From NCBI RefSeq assembly GCF_902809855.1, contig NZ_CADDWJ010000002.1:806001-870000 (forward strand): 64,000 nt of DNA, written 5' to 3'. The stretch's first letter is position 1. Each line of letters begins with the position of its first letter. The DNA comes from Acinetobacter sp. Marseille-Q1618. GTDB lineage: Bacteria > Pseudomonadota > Gammaproteobacteria > Pseudomonadales > Moraxellaceae. Below the pieces are notes generated by a model. It did not search any database. It had not been told where the DNA came from and saw only the letters and a program-made list of their open reading frames with translations. The position numbers were made by a program, and so were the translations under genes. Positions 25,631 to 34,181 of the stretch are shown one piece after another.

Positions 25631-26962
25631 TTAAGTTTCCACGATTCCTTGTAAACTTTCCAATTTAATTAAATATTTACGAATCTGTTCTTCTGCAATC
25701 TCATCATGATGTGGATAGAACCATTTGGCAATTTGTTCAGCCACATGCGGATGATACTGCAATTCAAAATGATTTAGACCATAGAAGACAGCTTTGTGGG
25801 ATTCAGGCAATTTCAATTGAAATTTTGGGTTTGGATGTTCGCCTAGCGCACTTTTGACACTGACTAAATAATCGCCAATCACTTTTAAGGTACGATTCTT
25901 ACGATTTTCAAACTCAAGCGTACCTGCGATTAAAAAAGTATTGATATAAGAAGGTAACGGTGCAGGTTTACGGTTGTCATCCATCAAGCCGATTCGTGCG
26001 TGATTATGCTCCCAATCATCATCACGGACACTACCAAAACGCAAATCTAAAATCCCATTACTGCGAATATTGACCACATGACTGACTAGTTTGACTAAGG
26101 GGAAATGTCCAATTTTATCTTGTAATGCAAAACCAAAACGTTCCAAGACCGCACCATGATGTGGCGAACCTAAACAGACCAAGTTTTCAACCATATGAAT
26201 CCATTGGTGCATGTTTTGTTTACCATAGAACAATGCACTACGAGAAACTAAGCCGCCCATACTGTGTCCGATCAGATCAATACTGGTAATACGTGGATTA
26301 TTTTTAACCAAATCCTCAAGCATGTTGGCTAAAGAACGACCATTGGCAGAAATACGGCGACCTGTATTGTAGTGCACATACAGCATGGTGTTATTGTCGC
26401 GTTGAGCAAGTAATTTTTCACCAATTCCGCCATTCCCACGACTACTCCAGTCTAAATGATTCATGCATAAACCATGCGTAAAAATCACCATACGACCTGC
26501 TAAGTCACCTTGTTGCACCGCACCATAATGGTCATATAACACAGTAGATAAGGCTAAGGGGTTGTGGGTTGCAAGTAGATAGTCACCTAAGACACCATTT
26601 AAGGCACTGACTAAAAAAGTGAGTGTTGGCGTTAAAGGTTTATTATGTAATTTTGGAAAATGTTCAATGACCTTACGCAAACTAGGCGCTAAAAAATAAT
26701 GACCATAATTTTGTAATGAATTAAAACCAAATTGATAGATTTTCTCAACATAAGGGCGTGCTTGAAAACGCTTTGCCTTTTGCTTGCTTAAACCAAAAAC
26801 ACTCAGTAAAACTTCACGTTGCAAGGATTGAATCAAATCTTGTACAACGCCATTTACAGGGGTGCTTACCAATTGCGCCAAACCTTCTAATACATCCGCT
26901 TGGCTCGGAGGAGAGCGATCCCATTTACAATATGTTTCGTGTAGTGGTGTTAAACTTGCCAT
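25631..26962 (-). CDS. Alpha/beta hydrolase, PGAP1-like esterase/lipase
   Basis: A 443-aa alpha/beta hydrolase. The oxyanion region VIFTHGLCMNHLDW (about 159-172) is followed by the nucleophile elbow GHSMGGLVS with Ser234, and by LVCLGSPHHGAVLE, which is typical of PGAP1-like and triacylglycerol lipases. His in NHFELQYHP (about residue 405) is a likely catalytic base. The first 150 residues are helical and of unknown role. There is no signal peptide, so it is cytosolic or peripheral on the inner face. The substrate is unknown. Upstream, a nested dyad at 27050-27079 may be its control site. Confidence 0.85.
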   Translation of the reverse strand: MASLTPLHETYCKWDRSPPSQADVLEGLAQLVSTPVNGVVQDLIQSLQREVLLSVFGLSKQKAKRFQARPYVEKIYQFGFNSLQNYGHYFLAPSLRKVIEHFPKLHNKPLTPTLTFLVSALNGVLGDYLLATHNPLALSTVLYDHYGAVQQGDLAGRMVIFTHGLCMNHLDWSSRGNGGIGEKLLAQRDNNTMLYVHYNTGRRISANGRSLANMLEDLVKNNPRITSIDLIGHSMGGLVSRSALFYGKQNMHQWIHMVENLVCLGSPHHGAVLERFGFALQDKIGHFPLVKLVSHVVNIRSNGILDLRFGSVRDDDWEHNHARIGLMDDNRKPAPLPSYINTFLIAGTLEFENRKNRTLKVIGDYLVSVKSALGEHPNPKFQLKLPESHKAVFYGLNHFELQYHPHVAEQIAKWFYPHHDEIAEEQIRKYLIKLESLQGIVET

Positions 26963-27049
26963 ATTTTGTTATCCTCCATACGATCAAACCCATAAAAAGC
27001 ATGCGTGAGATCAAGGCTTATATCCTTATGATGTCATTCTATTAATCAT

Positions 27050-27079
27050 CTTGAAACCTATCTAGGATACTGTTTCAAG
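27050..27079. promoter_or_regulatory. Nested dyad upstream of the hydrolase gene
   Basis: CTTGAAAC (27050-27057) pairs with GTTTCAAG (27072-27079) and inside it TATC (27059-27062) pairs with GATA (27066-27069). There is no T-run. It is about 90 bp from the hydrolase start, in the divergent gap with the YqiA-like gene, and may be an operator or leader hairpin. Confidence 0.4.
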
Positions 27080-27139
27080 TTATAACGCAACGTTTTTTTG
27101 TCGGACAATAAAAACAGCGTTACATAATTTATAACATTT

Positions 27140-27155
27140 TGTGACTCATGTCACA
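27140..27155. promoter_or_regulatory. CRP/Vfr-type binding site
   Basis: TGTGACTCATGTCACA matches the CRP consensus TGTGA-N6-TCACA exactly and is a perfect 6-bp dyad. It sits about 50 bp before the YqiA-like start in the divergent gap. Acinetobacter carries a CRP/Vfr homologue (general knowledge), so cAMP-dependent control of one or both genes is likely. Confidence 0.65.
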
Positions 27156-27198
27156 TTAGAAATTATATGAGCTTTTTTAGATTTGCAAATGGTTTTAG

Positions 27199-27777
27199 AT
27201 GAATATTATCTATTTACACGGTTTCCAAAGTAGCCCCCTTTCTATAAAGGGGCAACAGCTTTATGAATATAGTCAATACCTTAGTCAATGTCAGGTGCAT
27301 TTACCAGATTTAAATTACCCTCCCAATCAAGTGACAAATTTTGTCTCTAAAATGATTGAGGAGCTGGATGACGTTGCTTTGGTCGGGAGCAGTTTAGGTG
27401 GTTTTTATGCAACACAACTCGCTGAAAAATTTAATATTCCTGCGGTATTGATCAATCCTGCTGTACAGCCTTGGGTATTATTTAGAAAATTATTTGGAAT
27501 AGAGCAGTTACCTTATCAAGTCAATGAAAAATGGACTTTAGATAATACACAGCTTAATTTCTTAGAGCAGACGGCGATAAAAAAATTACAACATTCTGAA
27601 AATTTTTTAGTGTTATTACAACAAGGTGATGAAGTTTTAGATTATCGTGAAGCACAAGCTTTTTATAGACCAAATGCTTTTGTGATTACAGAAATGCAAG
27701 GCAACCATGCCATGGAGGATTTTGCAGAAAAAATCCCGATGCTGATCGAGTTTTTGTCTGGTTTTTATCAAAGTTAA
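27199..27777 (+). CDS. YqiA/YcfP-family esterase
   Basis: A 192-aa compact alpha/beta hydrolase. The N-terminus IYLHGFQSSPLSIKGQ is the family signature, the nucleophile elbow is GSSLGGFYA with Ser65 and the catalytic His is in GNHAMEDF near residue 177. E. coli YqiA hydrolyses palmitoyl-CoA and short p-nitrophenyl esters (established for that protein), so a thioesterase/esterase role is plausible here. The gene is upstream of parE on the same strand, as in many gamma-proteobacteria where yqiA precedes parE, with 153 bp between them. A perfect CRP site precedes it. Confidence 0.88.
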   Translation: MNIIYLHGFQSSPLSIKGQQLYEYSQYLSQCQVHLPDLNYPPNQVTNFVSKMIEELDDVALVGSSLGGFYATQLAEKFNIPAVLINPAVQPWVLFRKLFGIEQLPYQVNEKWTLDNTQLNFLEQTAIKKLQHSENFLVLLQQGDEVLDYREAQAFYRPNAFVITEMQGNHAMEDFAEKIPMLIEFLSGFYQS

Positions 27778-27930
27778 TTCTAGAAAATATAGGCTTAGTT
27801 GGACTGTTATTACGTCACTGACTGTCGTATTAAGCAACGAAGATAACAATCAAGGCTGTTTTTTTAGTAAAAATACGATACTGTACGCCCTATACTATTT
27901 TATTGAATTTGAAAAAGGGAAACTTGCAAC

Positions 27931-29811
27931 GTGACGCAATATACAGCCCAATCTCTTGAAGTTTTATCGGGTTTAGATCCTGTACGCCGCCGTCCGGGAA
28001 TGTATACCGATACCACACGTCCAAACCATTTGGCACAAGAAGTTATTGATAATGCTGTGGACGAAGCACTTGCAGGGCACGCCAATAAAATTACGGTTAC
28101 CGTTTATAAAGATGGATCATTGTCCGTAGAAGACAATGGACGCGGGATGCCAGTTGATATTCATCCAGAATATGGACAAAGCGGAATTGAAATTATCCTC
28201 ACCAAACTGCATGCAGGCGGTAAATTTAGTACCGATAATTACCAATTTTCAGGCGGTTTACATGGGGTGGGTATTTCAGTTGTAAATGCTCTATCTGATC
28301 GTGTCGAAGTAGAAGTTCAACGTCAGGGCAATCTCTATAAAATGGCGTTCGAACATGGTGAACCTGTCGCGGCACTTGAAGTTTTAGAAGGCAAAGCGCC
28401 TAAACGTGCATCAGGTACAATTGTTCGTTTTTGGCCTGAAGCAAAATATTTTGATTCACCGAAATTTGCACTGAAAGCTTTAAAACATAATTTAAAAGCC
28501 AAAGCTGTATTAGCTGCTGGTTTAGAAATCAATTATGTTGACCAAATCAATGATGAAAAAATTCAATGGCAATTTGAAAATGGTTTAGTCGACTATTTGA
28601 TGGATGAAGTCCAAGACCGTGAGATTTTGCCAAATCCTGCTTTTGTCGCCAATGGTGAAGCAGAACGTGCCAGTGCTGAGTTTGCAATTTGTTGGAATGT
28701 AGATGGTGGCGAGCAAATTCAAGAAAGCTATGTAAACTTGATTCCTACTGCACAAGGCGGTACGCATGTGAATGGCTTGCGTTCAGGTGTCACTGAAGCA
28801 TTACGTGAGTTTTGTGAATTGCGTAATTTATTACCCCGTAATATGAAGCTGTCTGCTGAAGATGTGTGGGATGGTGTCAATTATATTCTGTCGTTGAAAT
28901 TGCAAGAACCGCAATTTTCAGGGCAAACTAAAGAACGTCTGTCGAGCCGTGAAGCATCGAATATTGTATTAAATATTGCCAAAGATGCCTTTACTTTATG
29001 GCTCAATCAAAACTCAGAAACAGCAACACAACTGGCTGAAATGGCGATTGCCAAAGCAGGTCGTCGTTTAAAAGCAGCGAAAAAAGTTGAACGTAAAAAA
29101 ATCGTTTCAGGGCCTGCTTTACCAGGGAAATTGGCGGATTGTGTCGGGCATACTTTAGAAGAGTCTGAATTGTTTATTGTGGAAGGTGACTCTGCGGGTG
29201 GTTCAGCCAAACAAGCACGTGATAAAAATTTCCAAGCGATCATGCCGATTCGAGGCAAGATTTTAAATACATGGGAAGTATCTTCGGATGAAGTTTTGGC
29301 TTCTCAGGAAGTGCATGATATTGCGATTGCCATCGGTGTAGACCCAGGCAGTGATGATTTATCAGAATTGCGTTATGGCAAAATTTGTATCCTTGCCGAT
29401 GCTGACTCGGATGGCTTACATATTGCGACTTTGTTATGTGCCTTATTTGTTAGACATTTTCCAAGTTTGGTGGAAGAAGGGCATTTGTTTGTCGCCATGC
29501 CACCATTGTTCCGTATTGATGATGCCAAAGATGTGCATTATGCACTTGATGAGGATGAGTTAGAAACGATCTTAAAGAAAGTAAAATCTAAAAACCCACA
29601 AATCACGCGATTTAAAGGTTTGGGTGAGATGAATGCGAGCCAACTTCGTGAAACTACGATGGATCCAAATACTCGCCGTTTGGTGCAGTTAGATTTGGAT
29701 GATAGTCAGTTTACTGCAGGCTTGTTGGATAAACTCCTTGCGAAAAAACGTTCTGCGGATCGTAAGCATTGGTTAGAACAGAAAGGTAATTTAGCGGATT
29801 TAGCCGTTTAA
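27931..29811 (+). CDS. parE: DNA topoisomerase IV subunit B
   Basis: ATPase subunit of topoisomerase IV (626 aa), which unlinks daughter chromosomes. The GHKL domain shows IDNAVDEALAGHA, EDNGRGMPVD and GGLHGVGISVVNALS; the TOPRIM domain shows LFIVEGDSAGGSAKQARD and the metal-binding DADSDG. The order SGL-PVRRRPGMYTD at the N-terminus is that of ParE. The insert of about 170 residues found in some gamma-proteobacterial GyrB is absent, supporting ParE. It starts with GTG at 27931 after AAAGGGAAAC. A terminator follows directly. Confidence 0.95.
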   Translation: MTQYTAQSLEVLSGLDPVRRRPGMYTDTTRPNHLAQEVIDNAVDEALAGHANKITVTVYKDGSLSVEDNGRGMPVDIHPEYGQSGIEIILTKLHAGGKFSTDNYQFSGGLHGVGISVVNALSDRVEVEVQRQGNLYKMAFEHGEPVAALEVLEGKAPKRASGTIVRFWPEAKYFDSPKFALKALKHNLKAKAVLAAGLEINYVDQINDEKIQWQFENGLVDYLMDEVQDREILPNPAFVANGEAERASAEFAICWNVDGGEQIQESYVNLIPTAQGGTHVNGLRSGVTEALREFCELRNLLPRNMKLSAEDVWDGVNYILSLKLQEPQFSGQTKERLSSREASNIVLNIAKDAFTLWLNQNSETATQLAEMAIAKAGRRLKAAKKVERKKIVSGPALPGKLADCVGHTLEESELFIVEGDSAGGSAKQARDKNFQAIMPIRGKILNTWEVSSDEVLASQEVHDIAIAIGVDPGSDDLSELRYGKICILADADSDGLHIATLLCALFVRHFPSLVEEGHLFVAMPPLFRIDDAKDVHYALDEDELETILKKVKSKNPQITRFKGLGEMNASQLRETTMDPNTRRLVQLDLDDSQFTAGLLDKLLAKKRSADRKHWLEQKGNLADLAV

Positions 29812-29816
29812 AATTG

Positions 29817-29838
29817 AAAAAGCCCGAAAGGGCTTTTT
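29817..29838. terminator. Bidirectional terminator between parE and the PLD-like gene
   Basis: AAAAAGCCC-GAAA-GGGCTTTTT is a perfect 9-bp stem with a GAAA tetraloop. It is flush with the stop codon of the convergent PLD-like gene at 29839 and 6 bp after parE. Confidence 0.93.
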
Positions 29839-30543
29839 CTAAATATCCATGTTTTCAGACCATAAAAAATAGCCACCATATTGGCTTGATCTAAATTCTC
29901 CACCAATATTTTTACCTTGATCTGTTAAATAGTGTTTACCATTTTCATTCAATGTCAGAAAACCAAGTTCAACAAATTTATCTAAAAGCTCATTGGTTTT
30001 AATTTTATGTTTTGCTGCAAGTTTGGAAGAGGTTAATTTACCTATATTTTCACTTGGAGTATTTGAGTTTGGCGACTCTTCAACTTTTTCTGTTTTCACT
30101 TCATCCAATGAAATGCGGACTTCATCACTGATTCGAATAATACGCTGTGCTTCTTCATAAGCATCTTTGTATACATCAATATCATCGTCTTTTTTAATAA
30201 GAATACCCATTTCATTGTTATTTACTTGGCTAAATTCATATAAGTTTAGACTAGAAATAATACAACTATCTTCATTTAAATAGCATTTCGCATGAAGATT
30301 TTTGCAAAAACTAACTCGAATATAATCAAGTTGTTGCATCCACTTTATTTCATCAGGATGTAAATCACTTTTGCCATAAACGATACGAATATCAATTTTT
30401 AAACGATTTTTATCTTCTAAAAGTTCTTTAATTCGATCATTTAAACGTAAATATGGACTGATTAAAATTAAGCGTTCTTTTGCATTTTTAATCAATTCTT
30501 CTAAGAAGAAATTGGTCGCACTGGTATTTAAAAACTTTGCCAT
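29839..30543 (-). CDS. Phospholipase D-like protein with C-terminal winged-helix-like domain
   Basis: A 234-aa protein. Residues 1-135 form one PLD-like domain: LILISPYLRLNDRIKELL, then NLHAKCYLNEDS with the H-x-K of an HKD motif, and SLNLYEFSQVNNNEMGIL. Residues 165-234 resemble a helix-turn-helix/KilA-C-like domain with LTDQGKNIGGEFR at the end. Single-PLD proteins of this kind dimerise and many are nucleases, so a nucleic-acid role is plausible; the Asp of the HKD is shifted by one residue, which may weaken activity. AT content is above that of parE, suggesting separate origin. GGGGGA precedes the ATG. Confidence 0.75.
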   Translation of the reverse strand: MAKFLNTSATNFFLEELIKNAKERLILISPYLRLNDRIKELLEDKNRLKIDIRIVYGKSDLHPDEIKWMQQLDYIRVSFCKNLHAKCYLNEDSCIISSLNLYEFSQVNNNEMGILIKKDDDIDVYKDAYEEAQRIIRISDEVRISLDEVKTEKVEESPNSNTPSENIGKLTSSKLAAKHKIKTNELLDKFVELGFLTLNENGKHYLTDQGKNIGGEFRSSQYGGYFLWSENMDI

Positions 30544-30628
30544 GTGTATCCCCCTGCAATTTTAAATTATTATGTTGCAATTAAAGCATATTTTCTGGGG
30601 ATTCACTTATAGGGCAATGGATTTAAAT

Positions 30629-31369
30629 TTATTTCTCCACTTTATAGTATGTACCACCTGCATAAACATTATGTCCAAAACCACAACCTGACTCACCATC
30701 AACCTGTTTAACTTCAATATAATTCCCTAAATTTTTATCTGCTTTAAAATCAAGCTGAATTGTACAATCTTCATATTTATAGATCGCACGTTTTTGATTT
30801 AAAGCAAAAGTCGTATCAAACTCACCCATATTTGGGCCATAAATAAGACTTCTTAACCCCATATATACGCCCGAATAGCTTACGTTGTAGCCTTTTTTGC
30901 CACGTTCAACTGTAATATGATCCCATTCACCAAAACCTGCATAACTGACATATTCCCCTGATAAATCATTTGAAATTTTAGGTTTCACAAGATTTTTTAA
31001 ATTAAACTGATTGGACTTTGCATTTTTGTTGATCATTAGCCATGTTCTTGCCCACATGGGTTTTCCTAATTTGGCATACGTCAGTGCCACATTATTTTGT
31101 GCCGTAATCACATTATTTTCAGAAAATTTAACAGAGGTTTCATCTGCATTACTCAGACAAAAAGATGTCCACGCTGCTTGGGTTTGAAAATGTTCTAAGG
31201 CTTTTTTATAATTTTTTTGGTCATATAATTTTTTGCCTAATGCTGCTTCAGTCTTTACTGCTTGGCATCCTTGCTGTAAGTCTTGTTGAAAAGAGGAAGA
31301 TTCAGCATGTGCATTTTGCAGGACAGAAAAAGAGAATATAGCACTCGAAAAAATAATGATTTTTTGCAT
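30629..31369 (-). CDS. Predicted exported protein of unknown function
   Basis: A 246-aa protein with a signal peptide of about 22 residues ending in NAHA. The N-terminal half has helices resembling one or two tetratricopeptide-like repeats (YKKALEHFQTQAAW, ENNVITAQNNVALTYAKLG); the C-terminal half is beta-rich with two late cysteines (EDCTIQ and SGCGFG) that could form a disulfide in the periplasm. I do not recognise a family. It stands alone between the PLD-like gene and an OmpW-like gene, both on the minus strand, with gaps of about 85 and 127 bp, so it may have its own promoter. Confidence 0.65.
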   Translation of the reverse strand: MQKIIIFSSAIFSFSVLQNAHAESSSFQQDLQQGCQAVKTEAALGKKLYDQKNYKKALEHFQTQAAWTSFCLSNADETSVKFSENNVITAQNNVALTYAKLGKPMWARTWLMINKNAKSNQFNLKNLVKPKISNDLSGEYVSYAGFGEWDHITVERGKKGYNVSYSGVYMGLRSLIYGPNMGEFDTTFALNQKRAIYKYEDCTIQLDFKADKNLGNYIEVKQVDGESGCGFGHNVYAGGTYYKVEK

Positions 31370-31446
31370 TTTTATTCAACATTAAAAATTTTAAATTGAT
31401 TATTTATAGCAAAATATCTGAGCTTATACTGTCAAAATTTGAAAAG

Positions 31447-31472
31447 ACAATGAAGCCCTTAGACTTCATTGT
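31447..31472 (-). terminator. Hairpin after the OmpW-like gene
   Basis: ACAATGAAG (31447-31455) pairs with CTTCATTGT (31464-31472) over 9 bp; on the minus strand a CTTTTCAAATTTT tail follows. Probable terminator of the OmpW-like gene. Confidence 0.65.
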
Positions 31473-31496
31473 GGGGAAAGTTACAGCCTAAAAATT

Positions 31497-32096
31497 TTAA
31501 AATTTATAACCGAGTGTCAGTGTATAGAGCATTGGATTAACATCGCCACTACCGACCTTAGTACCATTAATTTCAATATCAGAATTGACATCAATATAGC
31601 GAATTTCTGTACCTAAGCTTATATTTTTATTGATGTTATAATCCATACCCAGCGTTGCGGCATAGCCAAAAGAATTACTGATATTGAGCTTGTCATTGCT
31701 GATCAATTTTTCATTGAAGTAATAGGTATAATTGACCCCAGCACCGACATAAGGATTGAATTTTCCATCTGGATTGAAGTTATATTGCACGCTCAAGGTT
31801 GGTGGTAAATAACGGGTATAACCAATTTTTTCACCATTGCCATAGATACGATGCTTTGGTGCAGTTCCAACCAAGAGATCTACAGCGACATTGGGGGTGA
31901 CAAAATACAAATTAGATGCAGTTAACGCATAACTTCGCGAAATACTGGTGGCTGTACCATCGTATAAATTGCCTGGGTGGTCTTTTGGCTCAATCAGCGT
32001 CACCCCTAAACGTGCTTTAAATTTACTCAGGTCTATTTCAGCATAAGTATTGGAAAATGCAGTTAATCCTAGGCAGAGTAAGATACATTTTTTCAT
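31497..32096 (-). CDS. OmpW-family outer-membrane protein
   Basis: A 199-aa precursor with signal peptide MKKCILLCLGLTAFSNTYA and an eight-stranded barrel typical of OmpW: ARLGVTLIEPKD near the mature N-terminus, LPPTLSVQYNFNPDGKFNPYVGAGVNYTYYF in the middle (quoted in part: NPYVGAGVNYTYYF) and a terminal LTLGYKF with C-terminal Phe. OmpW forms a small hydrophobic channel in the outer membrane. The frame is open to 32117, but the third ATG at 32096 has GGAG at the right spacing and begins the signal peptide. Confidence 0.88.
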   Translation of the reverse strand: MKKCILLCLGLTAFSNTYAEIDLSKFKARLGVTLIEPKDHPGNLYDGTATSISRSYALTASNLYFVTPNVAVDLLVGTAPKHRIYGNGEKIGYTRYLPPTLSVQYNFNPDGKFNPYVGAGVNYTYYFNEKLISNDKLNISNSFGYAATLGMDYNINKNISLGTEIRYIDVNSDIEINGTKVGSGDVNPMLYTLTLGYKF

Positions 32097-32292
32097 TGTC
32101 ATCTCCATGAATATCAAAAAACAACGATGGATTCCTTATCGTTGTACGTTTAGATAGTCAAGAAACATGCCATAAATGTTATTTAATAAAAATCAGTAGC
32201 TTATATTTTATATAAGACAATTCTCTAAAAAATAATTCAGCAATTGCTGAAAGTGATTTTTTTTATTTTCATGCTTTGCTGAATTTAAAAAA

Positions 32293-32808
32293 TCAAATCA
32301 TTTCAGTATCTAATACGAGTTGCATTAAAACTAAATCACGCCATTGTCCAAATTTTTGTCCAACTTGCGGCATATAACCTGTTTGTTGAAAGCCTAAAGT
32401 TTGATGCAGTTGAATAGACGCGACATTTTTATGGTCGATTGCTGCGATCATGACGTGAATATGGTTTTGCTGCGCATGTTCGATTAGCTTTTTTAATAAC
32501 AGTTTGCCTAAACCTTGTCGTGCAAATTGTGGGTCAATATAAACTGAATGCTCAACTGTTTGTTTATAGCCGTGAATTGCTCGAAAACTGGCATAATCTG
32601 AATAGCCTGCAATACGTTGAGTTGAAATTTCTTCCGCAACAAAAATAGGAAAATTTTGGCTTTGTAATTCATTCCACCAGTTTTGATAATCCTCTAGACT
32701 TTTCTCTTGACTGTTCCATGTCGCTAAGCCTGTCGCGATTTCTTGATTATAAATTTGCATAATATGAATTAAATCGTGTGCTTGGGCTGGGCGAATTTGA
32801 AAATTCAT
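32293..32808 (-). CDS. GNAT-family N-acetyltransferase (Pat/phosphinothricin-acetyltransferase-like)
   Basis: A 171-aa GNAT enzyme. It starts with IRPAQAHDLIHIMQIYN, the usual strand 1/helix 1, and carries the acetyl-CoA loop QFARQGLGKLLLKKL, and a C-terminal HQTLGFQQTGYMPQVGQKFG, which is characteristic of the phosphinothricin/methionine sulfoximine acetyltransferase group. The natural acceptor is likely a small amino-acid analogue in the cytosol. ATG 32808 begins the domain; the upstream in-frame ATG at 32823 would add only five residues. Confidence 0.85.
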   Translation of the reverse strand: MNFQIRPAQAHDLIHIMQIYNQEIATGLATWNSQEKSLEDYQNWWNELQSQNFPIFVAEEISTQRIAGYSDYASFRAIHGYKQTVEHSVYIDPQFARQGLGKLLLKKLIEHAQQNHIHVMIAAIDHKNVASIQLHQTLGFQQTGYMPQVGQKFGQWRDLVLMQLVLDTEMI

Positions 32809-32865
32809 AGCAAATGAGAACAATAAAAAAATAAGGGATTCAAAGATTTTTACGCTTTTGAAAAT

Positions 32866-32893
32866 AAAAAAGCAAGATCGAAATCTTGCTTTT
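32866..32893 (-). terminator. Terminator of the Tsx-like gene
   Basis: AAAAGCAAGAT (32868-32878) pairs with ATCTTGCTTTT (32883-32893) around CGAA; T-run on the minus strand. It lies 21 bp past the stop of the gene at 32914. Confidence 0.88.
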
Positions 32894-32913
32894 AAATCAG
32901 AATATTGTGTGAA

Positions 32914-33648
32914 TTAGAAATGATATTTCACTAAGGCACTTACGTCATTTTGGTCAACGCCTTTGATACCGTATTTGTTATTCCAAACAGAATGTTCGAT
33001 ACCAACATAAAGTTTGGTTTTAGGTGAAATGTGTTTACCTGCATTCCATTTCCACTGCGTTGTCCAGTTGAGTTCGCTGGCATGATCATCTTCAGCAGTT
33101 GACCAGTCTAGGAAGCCATCAACAATGAAGTCTTCTGAACCTAATTTAAATGGCACGCCATAGGTGATGGTCATTTGATAATCATCATCTTGTTTGTCAT
33201 TGTCAGCTTTATAGAAGTTAATGCTAGCAAACTGTGTATAAGGAATAGCAAGGTCAAAACCAACACCATATAAGAAGTTGTTGAATTCTTGGTTAAGGTC
33301 GTAGCCTGCGTTATGTTCCCAAGTCGTTGCGATGAGTACATCTTTGACTGGACCAAAAGACATTTTTTGACCTGTTACTTCACCCAAACTTAAACGAGGT
33401 GATAATTCAAAATAGGTATTTTGTTCATCATCGCCATCGAGTTGGTGATCTACGAAGAAAAATACATCAGCATATTTCAATTTTGCTGCGTATTCAGCCG
33501 TAACCGTTGTACGATCTCCAGTACCTACTTCATAGTTTTCACCATAAAGACCAGTTAAGCTGAAATCTTGCCATACAATAGGATTAGCCTGAGCCAAAGT
33601 TGCAGTTGAAGCCAGTGCGCATAGCGCAGCAAAGTGTGTAAATTTCAT
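32914..33648 (-). CDS. Tsx-like nucleoside-channel outer-membrane protein
   Basis: A 244-aa precursor with signal peptide MKFTHFAALCALASTATLAQA. The mature part resembles Tsx-type channels: WQDFSLTGLYGENYEVG at the start, YADVFFFVDHQLDGDD, and a terminal strand ending in LVKYHF with the C-terminal Phe of outer-membrane barrels. Tsx-type proteins admit nucleosides and deoxynucleosides. ATG 33648 begins the signal peptide and has GGAAG upstream; the frame is open to 33699. A long non-coding region with a 9-bp dyad lies upstream. Confidence 0.83.
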   Translation of the reverse strand: MKFTHFAALCALASTATLAQANPIVWQDFSLTGLYGENYEVGTGDRTTVTAEYAAKLKYADVFFFVDHQLDGDDEQNTYFELSPRLSLGEVTGQKMSFGPVKDVLIATTWEHNAGYDLNQEFNNFLYGVGFDLAIPYTQFASINFYKADNDKQDDDYQMTITYGVPFKLGSEDFIVDGFLDWSTAEDDHASELNWTTQWKWNAGKHISPKTKLYVGIEHSVWNNKYGIKGVDQNDVSALVKYHF

Positions 33649-33714
33649 GAAAATATCTTCCCCCAAGAAAGCGTAACAAGGATACAGATTCTTAAGCAAA
33701 AATAAAGCCGAAAT

Positions 33715-33749
33715 GCTCGAAAAAGTGAATTATTATGTAATTTTCGAGC
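33715..33749. promoter_or_regulatory. 9-bp dyad upstream of the Tsx-like gene
   Basis: GCTCGAAAA (33715-33723) and TTTTCGAGC (33741-33749) are exact reverse complements, 17 nt apart, about 67 bp before the Tsx-like start. Followed by TTTT on the plus strand and by T-poor sequence on the minus. It may be an operator or a leader hairpin. Confidence 0.45.
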
Positions 33750-34181
33750 TTTTAAAAAGCCCTAAAAAAGGAGAATATTACTCGGATATTAATACCTGTT
33801 AAACTGCGCAAGTATGTTTTTTAAACGATTTTTAAATGTGTGAGAAGTGTAAAACTATAAAGTAAAAAAGATAATTAAATCATTAAATTAGAAAATAAAG
33901 TAACAACTTGTCATTTTTCATATTGTTTTCATAAATATTTTCAAAATCCCCTTGCATATTTTTCAATATAGCCCGATATTGAAGATATAAGGACACGGAA
34001 ATTTCTCCAAAGTGTTCATCATTCATGATGGAGGTTGCGACCAAAATTCAAATGAAGATGTACTCAAAGCTGAAAGATCAGCAAGAACCCAACGTGCCAA
34101 CATAAGAAAGTTTTGCACATACACATAAATGATTTTTTAAATTTATTGAAAATATAAAATTGTTAGAAGAGGTTGATATTT
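33750..34181 (+). promoter_or_regulatory. Long leader region upstream of hpf
   Basis: About 430 bp without a confident gene. The left part is AT-rich and probably holds promoters. From about 33990 the composition becomes more balanced: GGACAC (33992-33997) can pair with GTGTTC about 20 nt later, and CATCA-TTCA-TGATG forms a second hairpin (34017-34030). A 26-codon frame starts within the second hairpin. This looks like a structured mRNA leader for the hibernation factor gene. Confidence 0.45.
34025..34105 (+). CDS. Candidate 26-aa leader peptide
   Basis: ATGATG opens a 26-codon frame (MMEVATKIQMKMYSKLKDQQ and six more residues) that ends 76 bp before hpf. The peptide is basic and amphipathic. 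It has no good ribosome binding site, and its start lies in a hairpin. It could be a leader peptide, or chance. Low confidence. Confidence 0.25.
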   Translation: MMEVATKIQMKMYSKLKDQQEPNVPT

